Part shown: one piece after another, positions 10,165 through 22,167 of the stretch
How the letters are laid out: each line of letters opens with the position of its first letter
Numbering within the stretch: position 1 is the stretch's first letter
Assembly (NCBI GenBank): GCA_026874595.1
Contig: CM049309.1
Span: 6,906,576 to 6,970,575, forward strand
From: Sipunculus nudus
Lineage: Eukaryota; Annelida; Sipuncula; Golfingiida; Sipunculidae
Reading direction: 5' to 3'
DNA: 64,000 nt
Made by a program: the position numbers and the translations under genes
The notes under the pieces: model-generated
What the model saw: the letters and a program-made list of their open reading frames with translations, nothing else
What the model was told of the DNA's origin: nothing
The model's database searches: none

Positions 10165-12991
10165 AAGTGAAATATTCAGCATTATGATAGATGTCCCCAA
10201 GATCTCCTACCAAGCCAAAAACTGGGTCTTTGCAACATTGTTCCTTTGAGAAATTAAGGAGAAACCTCAATTTTTTATTAGAAACCTATTTTCACACTTC
10301 AAGACTGCCAAGTATCAAAACCACTCATCTGTTTTTCCTCATATTTACCATAAATATTCTTGTATATAGTTCCTATGTACATGGCAGAAATTAGGTCTGT
10401 ATTATATAATTGTATCCGCCAAAACAGAGTTTTGCGGATACTATGTTTTCAGCTGCACGCCGCCGCCACGTAGGTGTCCGGAGAACTCCTCCGTAACCGC
10501 TGGGAAGAATTTTACGAAACCCGGGATTATGTTCGGGTCACATGTGAACTGCTGCGCCCCGATTTTGTTTTGACCTCTGACCTTTCCTCTGCGCTCTGCA
10601 TCCGTTTGTTCGTCTGTTTCCACACATAAACCAACATATCTCGGGAACCGTTTGACAGATCAGGAAAATTTTTTTGCACAAATGTAGCCCTTGGAGAGCT
10701 TTATAACATACACAAAAAATGGTGGCGCCACCTGCAACCATGTTTGCACAGTGTCCATCTGTTCATCTGCCTTGGGTTAAAATCACTCATATCTCTGCAG
10801 TGATTTGACTAATTCACCTGAAATTGGGCATGCGTATACATCCTGGATAGCTTTTGTGATTTTATGACAGGTGGCGCCGCCTACATTCACGTTTACGCTG
10901 CAGACATCCAAGCTCATATCTCAGGAACCGTTTGACCGATTGGGCCAAAATTTTGCATGTGTATAGATCTCACATAGCTCTTTATCATACGCAAAACTGG
11001 TGGCGCCACCTGCAGCCATTTTTGCACAGCTCCCATCTGTTTGTCTGCCATGGGATAAAATCACTCATATCTCGGCAGTGGTTTGACATATCTGCCTCAA
11101 ATTTTGCAGGTTTATACATCCCTGACAGCTCTCTTGATTTTATGACAGGTGGCGCCACCTGCATTCTAGTTTATGCAGCAGCCATCCAAGCTCATATCTT
11201 GGGAACCGTTTGACCGATTGGGCCAAAGTTTTGCATGTGTATAGTTCTCACATAGCTCTTTATCATACGCAAAACTGGTGGCGCCACCTTCAACCATTTT
11301 TGCACAGCGTCCATCTGTTTGTCTGCCACGGGCTAAAATCACTCATAAACATATAGTGGTTTGACTTATCTGCCTCAAATTTTGCATATGTATACAACTT
11401 GGACGGCTTTCTGGATTTTGTGGTAGGTGGCGCAACCTACATACACCATTTGGCTGCAGACATCCATGCTAATATGCAACACTTCACTCTATTTCCCCTT
11501 GCCACTCAATCCATGCCTCACTTCACCCGTTCCACTCTGATTTAGGCAGATACACGTAGTCGCTTGTCGACTACCCGTATTCTAGTTTAAAAAAGTTATG
11601 GGCCCAAACATATTGCACTTTGTAAAAAATCAGGAAAAATATTTGGTCACTTAACACAAAAAAAGTTAAAGCTAGGGACTTTTTTCCGTAATATAACTTT
11701 AATTAATCAAAATTTAATTGTATACCAAAAATTAGATCAAAATCTAATAAAAATATTAGCACAAATATAAAATTGGTACCTTAAATTTTGCCCTAATTTG
11801 ACCACGGCACGTTTTTTTGTCGTAAGTATATTTAATTTATTTTTCACAGCTGGGATACATGTGGATTTAATCTGTTGAATTCTGAAATTTGAAAGTAAAA
11901 GCTTAAAAATTATTCTAATTATTGAAGTTTTTCAGATGCTCTAATGTATTTGCATTTTGTATATCCTAGACCCCACTCTTGCTCACTACAGCCTTGCCTA
12001 GCTAACCTTATTAGTGATGCAGCACTGGCAGAACACCCCTGCTGTAATAAACATACACTTATTCTCATGGGCCCTACCCTAACACTCCACCCCCCCCCCC
12101 TAAGGTCCCCCCCCAAAAAAAAACACCACATCACAAATTATATTGCAATACATGATTTGTTATTGTCAACTGTATTTCTTTAAATGTAAAGCTGTTTTTG
12201 ATCCAATGTGCACAAATTTTCATAAAATATTAATTCAAGAAGTAATTCAAGAGATGCCACGTTGTTCTGATGTAGCATTTTTAAGAAATTATTTCCTTTT
12301 AAATAATTAAACATAATATAATTTAACCCATCAGTAGGCATAATTTGATGATATATATAACAAATCATGGAGAAATAAAGGTTCAATTTAAACTTGTGAA
12401 TTCTGGAAGTGTTTTTTTTCATATATTTATTGCTTTACAAATTTGAAAAATATATTTTATAAAAAAAAAAAAAATATATCTGTGTGCATAATGTGATGTT
12501 ACCTTACTAAATTAAAAATAAATGTTGATGCAATTTAGATTTGTGAATCAATTTAAATATTCAGATATATATGATATACTGTAAATATATAGTAAAATTT
12601 ATAAACTTAAAAAAATGACTTAACAAAAGAAAAAAATAGGATCTTATGCAAATATTTGTTCATTATTTTCCTGTCTCAGTTGAATGGAAATGAAAGTTAT
12701 TTGCTTTGTTTTTTATCTCCCTGCCTGTATTTAAATATTTAAAAATAATTTCATTTAAATTAAAGTTTATCTTTTACGTATATGCAAAGGTGCTGTAACT
12801 CTCACCAGTCCCTGTAAGCACCATTGAATTTGATTCTGTATTTTGTGTTTATATCCAAAGGTGTTGTAACCCCCCCCCCCCCCCCAAGTCATTGAGCCCT
12901 AGTTCCTGAGCACTGAGGATAGTAAAAAATCTATGGTGATGCAGTTATAACTGTCACAATTAGCTGAGCGCTGTGACCCATGGGTCCCTTG
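10165..12991 (+). mobile_element. Helitron/Helentron-like element, family 1, second copy, interrupted
   Basis: Aligns to 6270-8060 in two blocks: 10165-10414 and 11586-12991, separated by an inserted family 2 element. The 3' end has the same form: GACCCATGGGTC hairpin then CCTTG|TT at 12988-12991. Poly-C runs at 12090-12115 and 12870-12887. The 5' boundary is uncertain because the first part diverges from copy 1. Confidence 0.65.
10415..11585 (+). mobile_element. Helitron-like non-autonomous element, family 2, nested
   Basis: Starts TCCGCCAAAACAGAG after an A, and ends with a perfect 7-bp hairpin (GTAGTCG-CTTGT-CGACTAC), then CCGTATTCTAG followed by T. 5'-TC, a 3' hairpin about 7 nt before CTAG, and A/T insertion are the Helitron hallmarks. 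The body is diverged tandem units containing GGTGGCGCCACCTGC and GGGAACCGTTTGAC. It interrupts the family 1 element, whose intact copy at 6490-6535 shows the empty site. Confidence 0.8.
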
Positions 12992-13136
12992 TTAAGATCT
13001 GTCTGAATGCCCACCTTATGCATACTTTTCATTGATACTTCTTTTTGTTATTATTCTGTTTAATGTAAAATCAGATCATCAGTATTTATTTCATATGCCT
13101 AAATTTCCATTAGTTAAAATTCTTGTCATTTTGCAG

Positions 13137-13246
13137 GAGGTGCTGGTGCCCGTTTTGACAATGAGGGTAATATTCTTCCCCACAGCATTCTGGGAAGTGT
13201 TGAGGAATTCAAACAACAAGCCTTGCAGCAAGGAGACATCCCTGTT
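13137..13246 (+). CDS. MYCBPAP: MYCBPAP exon: LPHSILGS segment
   Basis: Acceptor TTTTGCAG ends at 13136, donor GTAAGT at 13247. Completes Gly with the base from 8837, then GAGARFDNEGNILPHSILGS and VEEFKQQALQQGDIPV. The vertebrate counterpart reads DQILPHHILGSLQDFKRIAL. Ends in phase 0. A 21-bp minisatellite begins 14 bases past the donor. Confidence 0.9.
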
Positions 13247-13600
13247 GTAAGTTTTTAGAAATGTTATATCCCAGTGATGTAATGTTATGTTCCAGTGTTG
13301 TAATGTTATATCTCAGTGTTGTAATATTATGTCCCAGTGTTGTAATATTATGTCCTAGTGTTGTAATATTATGTCCCAGTGATGTAATAATATGTCCCAG
13401 TGTTGTAATGTTATGTCCCAGTGTTGTAATGTTATTCCCCATTGTTTTAATGTTTTGTCTCATTGTGATAATGCTATATCCTAGTTCATTATATTTTATC
13501 CCAGTGTGGTAATGTTATATCCTAGTTCATTCCATTATATCCCAGTGTTGTATTGTTATATCCCAGTGTTGTAATGTTATATCCAAGTTCATTCTATCCA
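13247..13600 (+). repeat. 21-bp minisatellite directly after a splice donor
   Basis: From about 13261 units of 21 bp (TGTTATGTCCCAGTGTTGTAA) repeat at least ten times with regular spacing, becoming irregular towards 13590. As 21 is a multiple of 3 and units lack stops, long open frames appear on both strands; they are artefacts. The unit resembles the exon/donor junction it follows (ATCCCTGTTGTAAGTTT). Confidence 0.9.
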
Positions 13601-14212
13601 AGTTAACTACTGGTTTTTGTACATATTCTGCTTCAGATAAATAACTTTCTTTGTATTGATATATATTATTAATGAACACATTCTGTTTAAAAAAAAAGAC
13701 TTAGCTCATCAAATTTAATAACCTCAATATACAGATTTTGCTCCTAATATTTGAACTCTCCCGTTCAGTGGCTGTGTCTTCCTCTGAACAGAGCATTTTG
13801 CGCCTGTGTAATGATTAATGCATCAAAATGCCCCAAGCAAATCAACAAAAGACAAGGGTGTGAATAATTCAGATGTAAAACTGGTGTTACTGAGTGATGT
13901 GCCTCGTTCATTAACTTTTCATGAGTTTATGGGTTCATTGACTCCTTCATAAACAACATTATCAGGAAGATGGTGCTGCTCCCCGGGGGACAAGCAAGGT
14001 GTCAGTAAATACAGGTAGCATTTCTCAGGGCTTTTTTACTCTAAAAAAGTATACAATACTGATGCTATTTTTTTAAAATGTTGAAGGTGATTAGAAAATG
14101 AGTTAATTTGATTTTCTTACTGTTTTGTGATTCTTTCATCTATGTTCCCATTTTATCATAAATCTGGATGAATCGTACATTTAATGCCTGCTACATAAAA
14201 AAGTACCATTTT
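13600..14212. other. Intron around the candidate 33-nt exon
   Basis: Apart from the GC-rich block at 13966-13998, AT-rich sequence with no recognised feature. Confidence 0.4.
13966..13998 (+). CDS. MYCBPAP: Possible 33-nt MYCBPAP exon
   Basis: A GC-rich 33-nt block (EDGAAPRGTSK) lies between an AG at 13964-13965 and GTGTCA at 13999. Both ends are phase 0, so it can be included or skipped between the exons ending at 13246 and starting at 20406 without changing frame. The acceptor has a poor pyrimidine tract and the donor is weak. The corresponding vertebrate region is variable, so homology cannot decide. Confidence 0.45.
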
Positions 14213-16528
14213 GTTGCTTGCCGGAATCAAAGATTTCGGCAAGCATATTGGTCAGTCGCGTATGTCTGTTTGTCTGTTTGTCTGTTTGTTTGTTTGTCAC
14301 CACTCTCCTGGCCACAATTTTGCGACAATAACCTTGAAACTTACAGTGATGTTCGAAAACATAATTTCTAGGTGCCCTATTGTTTTTGGTTAAAATAGGT
14401 CAAAGGTCAAGGTCAAGGTCGTCAAAACTTCTCAAAACGTTTTTTTCTTCATATCTTTGTGACTATTAGTCATATCTACTTCAACAATAGCTCATTTTAA
14501 TCGTCATTCCAAGGCCTGTCATCTGGTGTGTAGCTGACTCAAATTTGCCGTAACCATGGTTACAAATTTCTGGGGAAAAGTCATGATATTCGAAAATAAG
14601 GGATCTTATTTTTCTAACTTTGTCAGTTTTAAAGCTAGAGTGATCTAGTTTTTTGCATCAGGTAGCATTCAACTAGTACTACAAGATTTTATTACAAGTC
14701 TTGCAGTATCTCGTAAAATATCTCGTGAATAGAGATATTTCGAGATTTCATTCATCTTGCGCCAAAGGCCACATTATTGCAGGAATCTTTTTGAAACTGA
14801 CATATCATAAGTCCTAGACTAGTATCTCGAAATTGTTTTTTCATTTTTTTAATATGGCTGCTAGGGGGCGCTGCACACGACCCTCACACAGATATCATTA
14901 CATTGGCCATATCTCTAAAACCCAAAGCCTCAATTACATAAACTATAGCTTATTTTTTCCCTCTGAGTCTTCTCCATAAACTGATAATGTCATCTGGTCT
15001 CAGTGTTGTGTCACTTTGTCATTGTGTCTGTCTGTTTGTCAGTTGTCCTCAAATTCGCCTGCTTGCTCTTGCGTCTAACATATAGCATTCTACAGGCCAC
15101 AGTTTTGAAAGAATCCTTTTGAAACTGTTACTTCTTAAGTCTTACACTAATATCTCGAAACCAATTTTTCATTTTCCGGATATGGCCGCTAGGGGGCGCT
15201 GAACTCGAACCTCTCCCAACATATCATGTTTTGGCAATATCTCCAAAATTATAAGCCTCAATTACATAAACTATAGCTTATTTTCTTCCTCTGAGTCTTC
15301 TCCATAACCTAGTGTAGTCATCTGGTCACAATTTTGTGACACTTTGTCAGCGTGTCTGTCTGTTTGTCAGTTGTCCTCAAATTCGCCTGCTTGCTCTTGC
15401 GTCTAACATATAGCATTCTACAGGCCACAGTTTTGAAAGAATCCTTTTGAAACTGTTACATCTTAAGTCTTACACTAATATCTCGAAACCAATTTTTCAT
15501 TTTCCGGATATGGCCGCTAGGGAGCGCTGAACTCGAACCTCTCCCAACATATCATGCTTTGGCAATATCTCCAAAACTATCAACCTCAGTTACATAAACT
15601 GTAGCTTTTTTCTTCCTTTGAGTCTTCTCCATAACCTGGAGAAGTCATCTGGACTCAATTTTGAGTCACTTTGTCAGTGTTTTCGTCTATTTGTCAGTTG
15701 TCCTCAAATTCGCCTGCTTGTTGGCTCTTGCGTCTCACATATAGCATTCTGTAGGCCACAGTTTTGACGGAATCCTTTTGAAACTATTACATCTTATGTC
15801 TTACACTATTTTCTAGAAATAAATTTTTCATTTTCCTGATATGGCTACTAGTGGGCGCTGCACACGACCCTCCCACACATACCATTGTATTGGCCATATC
15901 TCTACACCAAAAGCCTCAGTTACATAAGCTATAGCTTATTTTCTTCCTTTGAGTCTTCTCCATAACCTGATTAAGGCATATGGTTTCAATCTTCTGTCAC
16001 TTTGTCAGTGTGTCCATCTGTTTTTCCGTTATCCTCAAAGTGCCTGCTTGCTGGTTCTTACGCCTTACATAATGCATTCGACAGGCCACAGCTTTGACGG
16101 AATCCTTTTGAAACTGAGACATCTGATGTCATACACTAATAATACGAAACGCATTTGTCGTCTTCGAAATATGTCTGCTAGAAGGCGCTACAGTCGAGCC
16201 TCCCAAGTATATCATTAATTCGCCATACCTCCAAAACTATAAATCTAAATTACATAAATTATAACTCATTTTCTTCCTTTGAATCTTCTCAATCACCAGG
16301 TTATGTCATCTGGTGTCAATCTTGTCTCACAAAGTCAGTATGTCTGTCTGTTCGTCTTTTGTTGTCAGCTTTGTCTGCTTGCCTGTTCATTTGTCATTCT
16401 ACGGGCCACATATTCTCAGCAATGTCCCTGAGAGTCATTCTATTAATAGAAAACCGACAATATGTTCTGTCTGTCCGTCTGTGTTTCACTTCCGATTTCC
16501 GGCAAGCGTTCGACCTATGGTCGTCTAG
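14213..16528 (+). mobile_element. Helitron/Helentron-like element, family 3, with ~330-bp internal repeats
   Basis: 5' end carries inverted TTGCCGGAATC...GATTTCGGCAAG, then a GTCTGTTT tract. 3' end reads GATTTCCGGCAAGC, a CGACC-TAT-GGTCG hairpin, then TCTAG|T (CTAG at 16525-16528). Inside, about five units of 328-331 bp repeat: the block TATAGCATTC or its variant recurs at 15081, 15409, 15740 and about 16070, and GCTAGGGGGCGCTG recurs in most units. No coding frame; the many short open frames are repeat artefacts. Confidence 0.7.
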
Positions 16529-16789
16529 TTTTTATAATTAATTATCAGTTGGTATGAACTTCATTTAGAAATAAATATTAACACAAAATGATAATTAATG
16601 CATCTTATTTTACCATTTGTGAATGATCATGAAAGACTTCATATCAGTATTGACTTAAATAGATGCACTGCACGAAAAGTTATCAAATTGTGTCCTAAAT
16701 ATTAAAGTTTTGTCCATAAAATTCCTTAAATTTGGTTCTTTTATAAATTTACAAAGCCCAATTTTGTATTAAATACATGAAAAGATGAA

Positions 16790-17020
16790 TTTTGTGACAG
16801 TTGTGTTCACTCATAAATGAGTGTGACTTTTGGGGGTTCCTCAGTATTATGACCCAGCAATGGGGATGACACACCCAGGACAGGCCTCGTTGATGCCAGG
16901 ATTGTTGAGTGTAAGCCCTGATCACATCAAAAACCTTCATGGAATTCCTCAGATGTACATGGTACATTGTTAAAAAAGCATTAAAAATGGAGACTTCCAA
17001 CCAAAAAAAATAAGAAAAAG
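16790..17020 (+). repeat. SINE family A, 5'-truncated
   Basis: Contains the family core (CACTCATAAATGAGTGTGAC, TATGACCCAGCAATGGGG, ACACACCCAGGAC) and an A-rich tail (ACCAAAAAAAATAAG), without the tRNA-like head. Confidence 0.7.
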
Positions 17021-17563
17021 AAATGAAGGGTTGCTCAGTACATAGTGCCAGTGGTTCTTCTGTTTTGCTTGGACATTTGTGTGTATCTTAAAAACTAAAG
17101 AAGGTTATCATGAAGAAGTTCATCTGCCAGGATAACTTGTATCATAAAAATTAAAAAAGCAAGGCCGTCAACTCTGCCAATTCAGAGGCCCACATATGGT
17201 TGGAACTATAATAAAAGCTAAGTTGAGGCAGCAGTTTCCATGAAAAATTTATGGTTCATATTCACCTACCTTTTGCAAAAGAATTTATGTGATTTCTGGC
17301 TTCCTCTGTGTATATATTAATGATCTAAGGATAATTTTGGTTGTGAGAAGTTCTTATAACCCCTTCCTGAAGCTTGTATGAATTTGTTTTTTAGTAACAT
17401 ATTTGTAAACACAGCAGTGTTGACAAACGTGAAAACATGTAACCTTATGTGGTAGGTTACATATATGCAGAGGTAGAAAGAACACGTTTTGCAAAAAGCC
17501 ATTTGCAGAGCTCTAGCTGATTTGACTTCCTACTAGATGTCCTTGCTGAATTTGTTTTTAGCG

Positions 17564-19250
17564 AACCTGTGAGCTTATGCGATGGCGCGGCGGCGTCCGT
17601 CTGCCGTCCGCCATCAAAGGTGGGCTGTCCGCCGTCCATTGCTTAGGTCAGATACCGTTGGAGCTAGCAGCTCAAAATTACATGTAAGAATTAGTCACAT
17701 GTTCAACTTGGTGCCCTAGAGCTGATTATTGGGTATCTGAATTAATTTAGATTTTATAGAGAAAAAGCTTAAAAACTTTTAAAAATCTTCTTCTCTGAAA
17801 TTGTCAAGCCAAATTGTCCAATATTTGACAGAAATGTTCCCTGGAACAATCTCTCTCAAGTTTGTTCAAATGGTTCCAGTTCGGTGATTTTTTACCCAGT
17901 TACAGGAAGTTGAACTTAGCCATTTGCATGCTAAAATTACAATCTCAGAAAGGCTGGAGCTTTCATCATCAAATTTTATGTTAATGTTGGTCACTTGAGT
18001 CATATCTGAAATTGAGGTATTGGTGGTGCCAAGAGGTATACAGAGGGCTACAAAAAACTTCTCCTCTGAAAGCGTAAAGCCATATTGTTTAATATTGCAC
18101 AAAAATGCTCCTAGGATAGTGCTTTCTTAAGTTTGTTCAAATGGTCTCTGTTCAATGACTTCTGGCTGAGTTATTGGAAGCTGAATATAGTCAAATGTTA
18201 TAGCAGCCCATTTCTGCTCAGTGGCTGCAAAGATCTTCTCAAAAACCACTAGGTCAGATTCTTTAATCTCACACATGAATGATCCTTAGATGTTGATAAT
18301 TCAAATTTGTTCAAATGGTTTTGATTCAGTGATTATCTTAGATTTTATACAAGTAAAGTTAAAAAAAAGATATAAAAATCTTTTTCTCCAAAACTGTCCA
18401 GCCAGATTGTCCAATCTTTCACAGAAATGATCCCTAGAACAATCTCTCCCAAATTTGTGTGAATGGCTCCAGTTTGGTGATTTTTGGCCAAGTTACAGAA
18501 GGTTTAACTTAGTCAACTGTGCCAAAAAGCATACTAAACTTAAAATCTCAGAAACAGCTGGAGCTGTCATCACCAGATTTTATGCCAATGTTTGTCACAT
18601 GAGTCATATCTGAAATTGAGGTGTTGGTGGCGCCATCTACATTAATCTGTTTTTTACAAGCAAAAATGTAAGTTTAGACTCTTCTAGCTATTCTCTGGTT
18701 TTTTTTTTTTAGGAACTGTTAAGCTGATTGGTTATTATTAACAAGAATTGTTCTGTGGTATTGTTCTGTCAGTTTTATAAGAATAGATTGGGAAAATGCA
18801 GCTTAAAAAAAAGCAGTGTAGCCCATTGAACAAGGCTTTAAGTGTATGAAAACAGATTTGGCACATCGTCTAGACATCTCGAACCTGCCAACTGTGTCAG
18901 ATTGTACAATAGGTCAAGTTACGCTCTGTATCTATAAATAACTTTGGCAGACTGCCAACCATTTCAGATTTGCCAACAGGTCAAGTTTCAGTCTATAAGA
19001 GCCTGTGGTAAGTTTCAGTCTGTAAGAGCCAGTGGTGCGGTTACATGTGGCACATTAAGTACCCTTGACCTGGGGGAAAGCTGAGCCTTCATTGCCAGGA
19101 TGCATGAATAGGTGTGACTCAATACCAAAGCTAAAAGAGGAACTTGTTCTTAGATTTTATAGGGAAAAAGCTAAAAAACATTTTAAAATGTTCTCCTCCA
19201 AAACCTAAAAAGCCAAATTGTCCAATCATCTGTCCCAATATCCCTCCCTG
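17564..19250 (+). repeat. Helitron-like or related repeat with diverged internal units
   Basis: Begins TTTTTAGCGAACCTGTGAGC and a GC-rich GGCGCGGCGGCGTCCGTC head at 17582-17640, a form seen at the start of molluscan non-autonomous elements. Variants of the block CCAAATTGTCCAAT...GTTCAAATGGTTCCAGTTCGGTGATTTTT recur at about 17810, 18080, 18260, 18400 and 19210. The 3' boundary is not clear. Confidence 0.5.
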
Positions 19251-20405
19251 GCAAAAAGAACATATCTGAAATATCCTGACTGATACATCCTAGTTTCAAA
19301 ATGTCCTAGTCCAAAACGTGCAGGTCCGAAACATCCATTTTGCTGAAATCATAATGACTAAGGTAGATATGCAGGACATGAGAGGATCAGTATTAAATTT
19401 TAAAAATAAACATTCAAACTCCCAAACTTTGCACAGGTTTGCATAAGGCCTGTAGGCACATTGATATAAACAAAACAAGCAGCCTGTTTGCAGTGATATC
19501 CATATTTTCCAGCCTATTTTTACAAAAGCTCCAAAGGATTACCTTTAGTTTATATAGGTCAGATAGGTGATTGGGCCCCTTTAATAGTTTTCTGTGTCCT
19601 ATATATCCCCTATAATCATTAAAAAAAATGGTGGTTCTTAAAGTATACATGTACTGTATTTTAAATTATACACAGAGGCATTAAGGTGGTTTTGTCTGCT
19701 GCCCCAGTCTTAGCTTACATGAAAGTCCTAAAAAATGGCCAGTTCAAGATCCAGACCTGAAAACTCCTGCAAAACAGATTTTGAGTGAAAGTTTTAAGTG
19801 AAAGCATCCTGGAAAAGTGGTTAGATCAGAGTTAACAAATAAATCAGGTCAAATTCAGGGAACCAAAAATGTTTTAAATTTTTCAGTGGACCTACCAAAG
19901 ATTGTATTGTCATTCTACAAACTTTAATCCATACATATCAATAAACTGACCGTGACCCAAATCTATATTTACAAACTGAATTTTCATTGCTTGAAGTTAT
20001 TTAATATTCCTGTCTCTTTCTTCACAGTTGTTAAAGAAGAGTTATAATCTACATAGATTAGTTATTGCCTTGAATTGTTGCATTATCCACGGTTTCATGT
20101 TAAATATTTGCCTCAGGAAATGCCCAAAAAGTCCTGTAAATTACCTTGAATTTTATAAGCCTTTATGTTTATCAATCTTATAATATAAGATGAATGTCGC
20201 CAAAGCTTCATTTTTATCATCAGAAGCTTGAACCATTTTAAGTGTTATAAGATTCCTTTTGTACATAACTTGTCTGAGCTGTATACATTATATCTGCTGA
20301 TCACAACTTTTAGTTTTGCTTTTTATTTGGTATGTGTAAGACTAAGTAAGTAGATATTCTTATACATTTTACATCAGTGGTAAATTGATTATATTAATAT
20401 TACAG
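19251..20405. other. Intron, nothing recognised
   Basis: AT-rich sequence with short shadow frames on the minus strand (19296-19650). No repeats with clear ends, no homology. Confidence 0.4.
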
Positions 20406-20577
20406 GACCTGGCCGAAGTAAGAGAAGTTGAGCGAGTCAGACCTACTTCCTGTAAATATGAAAAGAAGCGAAAAGTGAGCCGTCATCCCAAACAGGAGTC
20501 TGTAGACGAGAGTAACGCCCTTCAGAATTGGCAGCGTCGAATGAGGGAGCGTCGCAAGCAACAGGGGCACCTGTCTA
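20406..20577 (+). CDS. MYCBPAP: MYCBPAP exon: NWQRRM segment
   Basis: Acceptor ATTACAG ends at 20405, donor GTATGT at 20578. Encodes DLAEVREVERVRPTSCKYEK, a basic stretch, then ALQNWQRRMRERRKQQGHLS; the last part matches FLKNWQRNTALRKKQQEAL of vertebrate MYCBPAP. Ends with one base of a codon. Highly charged and probably helical. Confidence 0.9.
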
Positions 20578-20752
20578 GTATGTGGTGCAATTTCTGTTTG
20601 AATTATTCATAGATATAATCATTTCACTCACTTTTAATATTTATTTACCTACTTTCTGCTTTTAAGGGGATATTGTCTACTTACTGTCACTTTTTATCTA
20701 TCCACTTATATCATATTGTTCTAGACTGGCCCTGACTACAAGCAAAATTTTA

Positions 20753-22167
20753 TCTGCTAGAATTTTTGCAGATACTATGTTTTCAGCCTGATGCCGCCAT
20801 CGCATACAGGTTTCCTGAGAGCTCCTCCATAACTACTGGATGGATTTTTATGAAATTCTAAATTTTGATCGGGTCATATTTGAACTGCTGCGCCCTCATT
20901 GTGGATTGACCCCTGGCCTTTTCTCTCTGCAGAGCGTCCATCTGTGCATCTGTTTTCATACATAAACCCACATAGCTTGGGACTCGTTTGAACAATGAGG
21001 CAGAAATTTTGCACAAGTATAGCTGTTGGATAGCTGTATATCATACACAAAACTGGTGGTGCCATCTATTACCATTTTAGCACAGCATCGGTCTGTTCAT
21101 CTGCCTTGGGTTTAAATCACTCATCTCACACACAATCATGTTTATGCTACAGACATCCCTGCTAATAATTAAGGACTGGTTTGACGTATCACCCTGAAAT
21201 TTTGCAGGTGTATAGATCTTACATAGCTCTTTATCACACACAAACTGGTGGTGCCACCTGCATCTATTTTTGCATGGTGTCCAACTGTCTGTCTGTCTAG
21301 GGGTTTTAATCACTCATATCACAGCAGTGGTTTGACTTATCTGGCTGAAATTTTGTGTGTATACATCTTAGAAAATTTTTGTTGAGTTGGCAGGTGGCAC
21401 CACATACAATCATGTTTACTCTGCAGCAACCATGCTGATATCTCAGGAATGGTTCAACATATCATCCTGAAATTTTGCAGGTGTATAGACCTTACATAGC
21501 TCTTTATCTCACATAAAAATAGTGGGCAACCCCCAACCTTTTCTGTGTGGTGTCCATCTGTTCCTCCACCTTGTGTAAAAATCACTTAGGCCTTAAAAAT
21601 AAAAGGTATGGTTCTCAGGCACCGCCCGGATCAATTTTAAACCCCCGCATCAAAAATTTTTATTTTGATTTTCAATAGAAACTTACCAATTTTGTGCTGC
21701 AACCCCTCGGAGATTTCTTTCAAGGAGATAAAATCATACAATTTCCTTTTTTATGTAGGGTTTTTCCTTGTTTAGCAAAATAAATCTGTTATTATTATGC
21801 TTTTCCTTAATCATTTGTCATTTTTATCGAAACATACCAAAAAATTAAAAACAAAAAAACTGCCCGACCACATTGATTTCTGAACAAAAGTGCCTGAGAA
21901 CCATACCTTTTTTTTATTTTAGCCTTATATCACACCAGTTGTTTGACTTATCCATCTGAAATTTTGCATTTGTATACATCTTGGGTAGCTTTCACATTCA
22001 GATGGCAGGTGGCGCCACCTACAATCATGTTTATGTGGCAAAAAGCCATGATAATATGCAACACATCTCACTTTGTTACCCTTTACCACTCAATCCATGC
22101 CTCCTTCACCCATCCCACTCTCATTTTGGCAGATACACGTAGGGACTTGTGACTACCTGTATCCTAG
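20753..22167 (+). mobile_element. Helitron-like non-autonomous element, family 2, second copy
   Basis: Starts TCTGCTAGAATTTTTGCAGA and shares CAGATACTATGTTTTCAGC with 10415-11585. Internal units again carry GGTGGCGCCACCT, CTCATATC and TTTGACTTATC. Ends GTAG...CTAC hairpin, CTGTATCCTAG|T (CTAG at 22164-22167). The 3' hairpin is more decayed than in the first copy. Interrupted by the MITE at 21589-21924. Confidence 0.75.
21589..21924. mobile_element. MITE of PIF/Harbinger type, nested in the Helitron
   Basis: Terminal inverted repeats GGCCTTAAAAATAAAAGG / CCTTTTTTTTATTTTAGCC, with a perfect inner part GGTATGGTTCTCAGGCAC...GTGCCTGAGAACCATACC. Flanked by TTA on both sides (21586-21588, 21925-21927), the 3-bp target duplication of PIF/Harbinger/ISL2EU-like elements. 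Removing it with one TTA restores ATCACTTATATCAC of the host Helitron unit. Confidence 0.8.

Noticed and set aside
6291-10394. Two similar 67-codon frames (6291-6494 and 10191-10394, both starting MSPRSPTKPKTGSL)
   Set aside because: They lie in the two copies of one Helitron-like element. Differences between them are mostly amino-acid changing, so there is no sign of selection for a protein.
13209-13512. Open frames on both strands with heptapeptide repeats
   Set aside because: Produced by the 21-bp minisatellite, whose length is a multiple of three and whose unit lacks stops.
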